From: Dehalococcoidia bacterium
GTDB lineage: Bacteria; Chloroflexota; Dehalococcoidia; Dehalococcoidales; UBA3254
Reading direction: 5' to 3'
Assembly: GCA_030691835.1 (NCBI GenBank)
Contig: JAUYDO010000188.1
Coordinates: forward strand, 1 to 6,749
Length of the DNA stretch: 6,749 nt
The translations under genes were made by a program, and so were the position numbers. Of the stretch, positions 6,452-6,749 are shown piece after piece (the first letter of the stretch is position 1; every line of letters begins with the position of its first letter). The notes under the pieces are model-generated. The model made no database searches. It was not told where the DNA came from and worked only from the letters and a program-made list of their open reading frames with translations.

Positions 6452-6463
6452 AACAAGTTTTTA

Positions 6464-6486
6464 GAGAGGGGGCTGCGCCCCCTCTC
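6464..6486. repeat. GC-rich 10-bp hairpin
   Basis: GAGAGGGGGC and GCCCCCTCTC pair perfectly around TGC. It follows the 9-bp hairpin by 12 nt. A weaker stem, GTCCG/CGGAC (6487-6491 with 6499-6503), begins at the next base. Confidence 0.65.
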
Positions 6487-6520
6487 GTCCGCCTCTGTCG
6501 GACTGCACCTCTGCTCAATA

Positions 6521-6699
6521 TGTCATTGCGAGACCCGCCAGTGGTCCGCCTAAGGCGGACGTAAATGGGCATAAAGGAGTCCTTCGAAAATAACCCCTTT
6601 CAACCTCCCTTTATCACCCCTGCGAAACGTGTCCCGTTCCCGTATCCAGTACGGGACAAGACCTGATACGTGAACGGGACAAGCTTCGCGGGAATGACA
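6521..6699. mobile_element. MITE- or REP-like element bounded by short inverted repeats
   Basis: TGTCATT at 6521-6527 and AATGACA at 6693-6699 are exact inverted repeats bounding about 180 bp. Inside are a 7-bp hairpin (GTCCGCC, TAA, GGCGGAC at 6544-6560) and a large palindrome at 6631-6680. In that palindrome GTCCCGTTC and CGTATC pair with GATACG and GAACGGGAC across one mismatch, extended outward by CCTGCGAA/TTCGCGGG. It has no coding capacity. Such structure suits a non-autonomous mobile or dispersed intergenic repeat; I cannot test its copy number here. Confidence 0.5.
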
Positions 6700-6749
6700 G
6701 ATTGTTTCTAAACACCCCCTCAAATGGTACTATTTGCATTTGGTTGTTT

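Larger units (their letters stand above)
6323..6749. other. Non-coding, hairpin-rich region upstream of queA
   Basis: No open frame in this stretch resembles a known protein, and no tRNA is visible. It contains two GC-rich hairpins, a weak one, and an inverted-repeat-bounded element, each listed separately. A TAGAAT on the minus strand (6342-6337) could be a -10 for queA, but it lies only 14 nt from the start and lacks a good -35. Confidence 0.6.

Noticed and set aside
6303..6572. An 89-residue minus-strand protein upstream of queA
   Set aside because: It runs through hairpins and the repeat element, is low in recognisable structure, and overlaps the start of queA.
1..6749. tRNA genes, CRISPR arrays or riboswitches
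   Set aside because: No cloverleaf with a T-arm motif, no regularly spaced direct repeats and no recognisable riboswitch core were seen on either strand; there is no preQ1 motif before queA that I can identify.

Overview
The window looks like a piece of a bacterial chromosome, probably from an uncultured anaerobe. The gene content (ACMSD-like amidohydrolases, a cluster-binding old-yellow-enzyme reductase, and relics of a family III CoA-transferase and a uroporphyrinogen-decarboxylase-like methyltransferase) and the hairpin-rich intergenic repeats are what I would expect in Chloroflexota of the Dehalococcoidia type. That placement is inference from memory, not a demonstrated assignment. The only clear housekeeping gene is queA at the right end.

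Layout, left to right. (1) 1-1004, plus strand: an amidohydrolase whose frame is open to the window edge; the first two bases are probably the TG of its start codon. (2) 1005-1447: no intact gene, but 1061-1213 is a decayed 3' end of a CaiB/BaiF-type CoA-transferase. (3) 1448-3639: a translationally coupled pair, an amidohydrolase followed by a flavin reductase of the OYE/2-enoate reductase family, sharing an ATGA overlap. (4) 3640-4057: a 12-bp perfect hairpin after the reductase, then a decayed 3' end of a URO-D family gene on the minus strand (3793-3957), then the leader of the next gene with a perfectly duplicated Shine-Dalgarno unit. (5) 4058-5080: a third amidohydrolase. (6) 5081-5311: a likely 3' relic of a site-specific recombinase. 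(7) 5312-6322, minus strand: complete queA, convergent with everything before it. (8) 6323-6749: no gene, but stacked hairpins and a roughly 180-bp element bounded by short inverted repeats with a large internal palindrome.

The three amidohydrolases share the Amidohydro_2/ACMSD plan (N-terminal metal motif, a mid-protein His, a second His, and a C-terminal GTD Asp). They differ at the first metal ligand: Phe-x-His, Glu-x-His and His-x-His. The Glu-x-His form is the one known from aromatic-acid decarboxylases. The reductase stops exactly where the FAD/NAD(P)H domain of its longer relatives would begin, and its cluster motif has Asp in place of one Cys. A working hypothesis is an anaerobic catabolic island for an aromatic or cyclic acid, with decarboxylation or hydrolysis by the amidohydrolases and reduction of an activated double bond by the OYE protein. 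Relics of CoA-transferase and methyltransferase genes suggest the cluster was once larger. Genes 2-4 look more AT-rich than the first gene and queA by eye, and a recombinase relic sits at the queA border, so gain by transfer is plausible but unproven.
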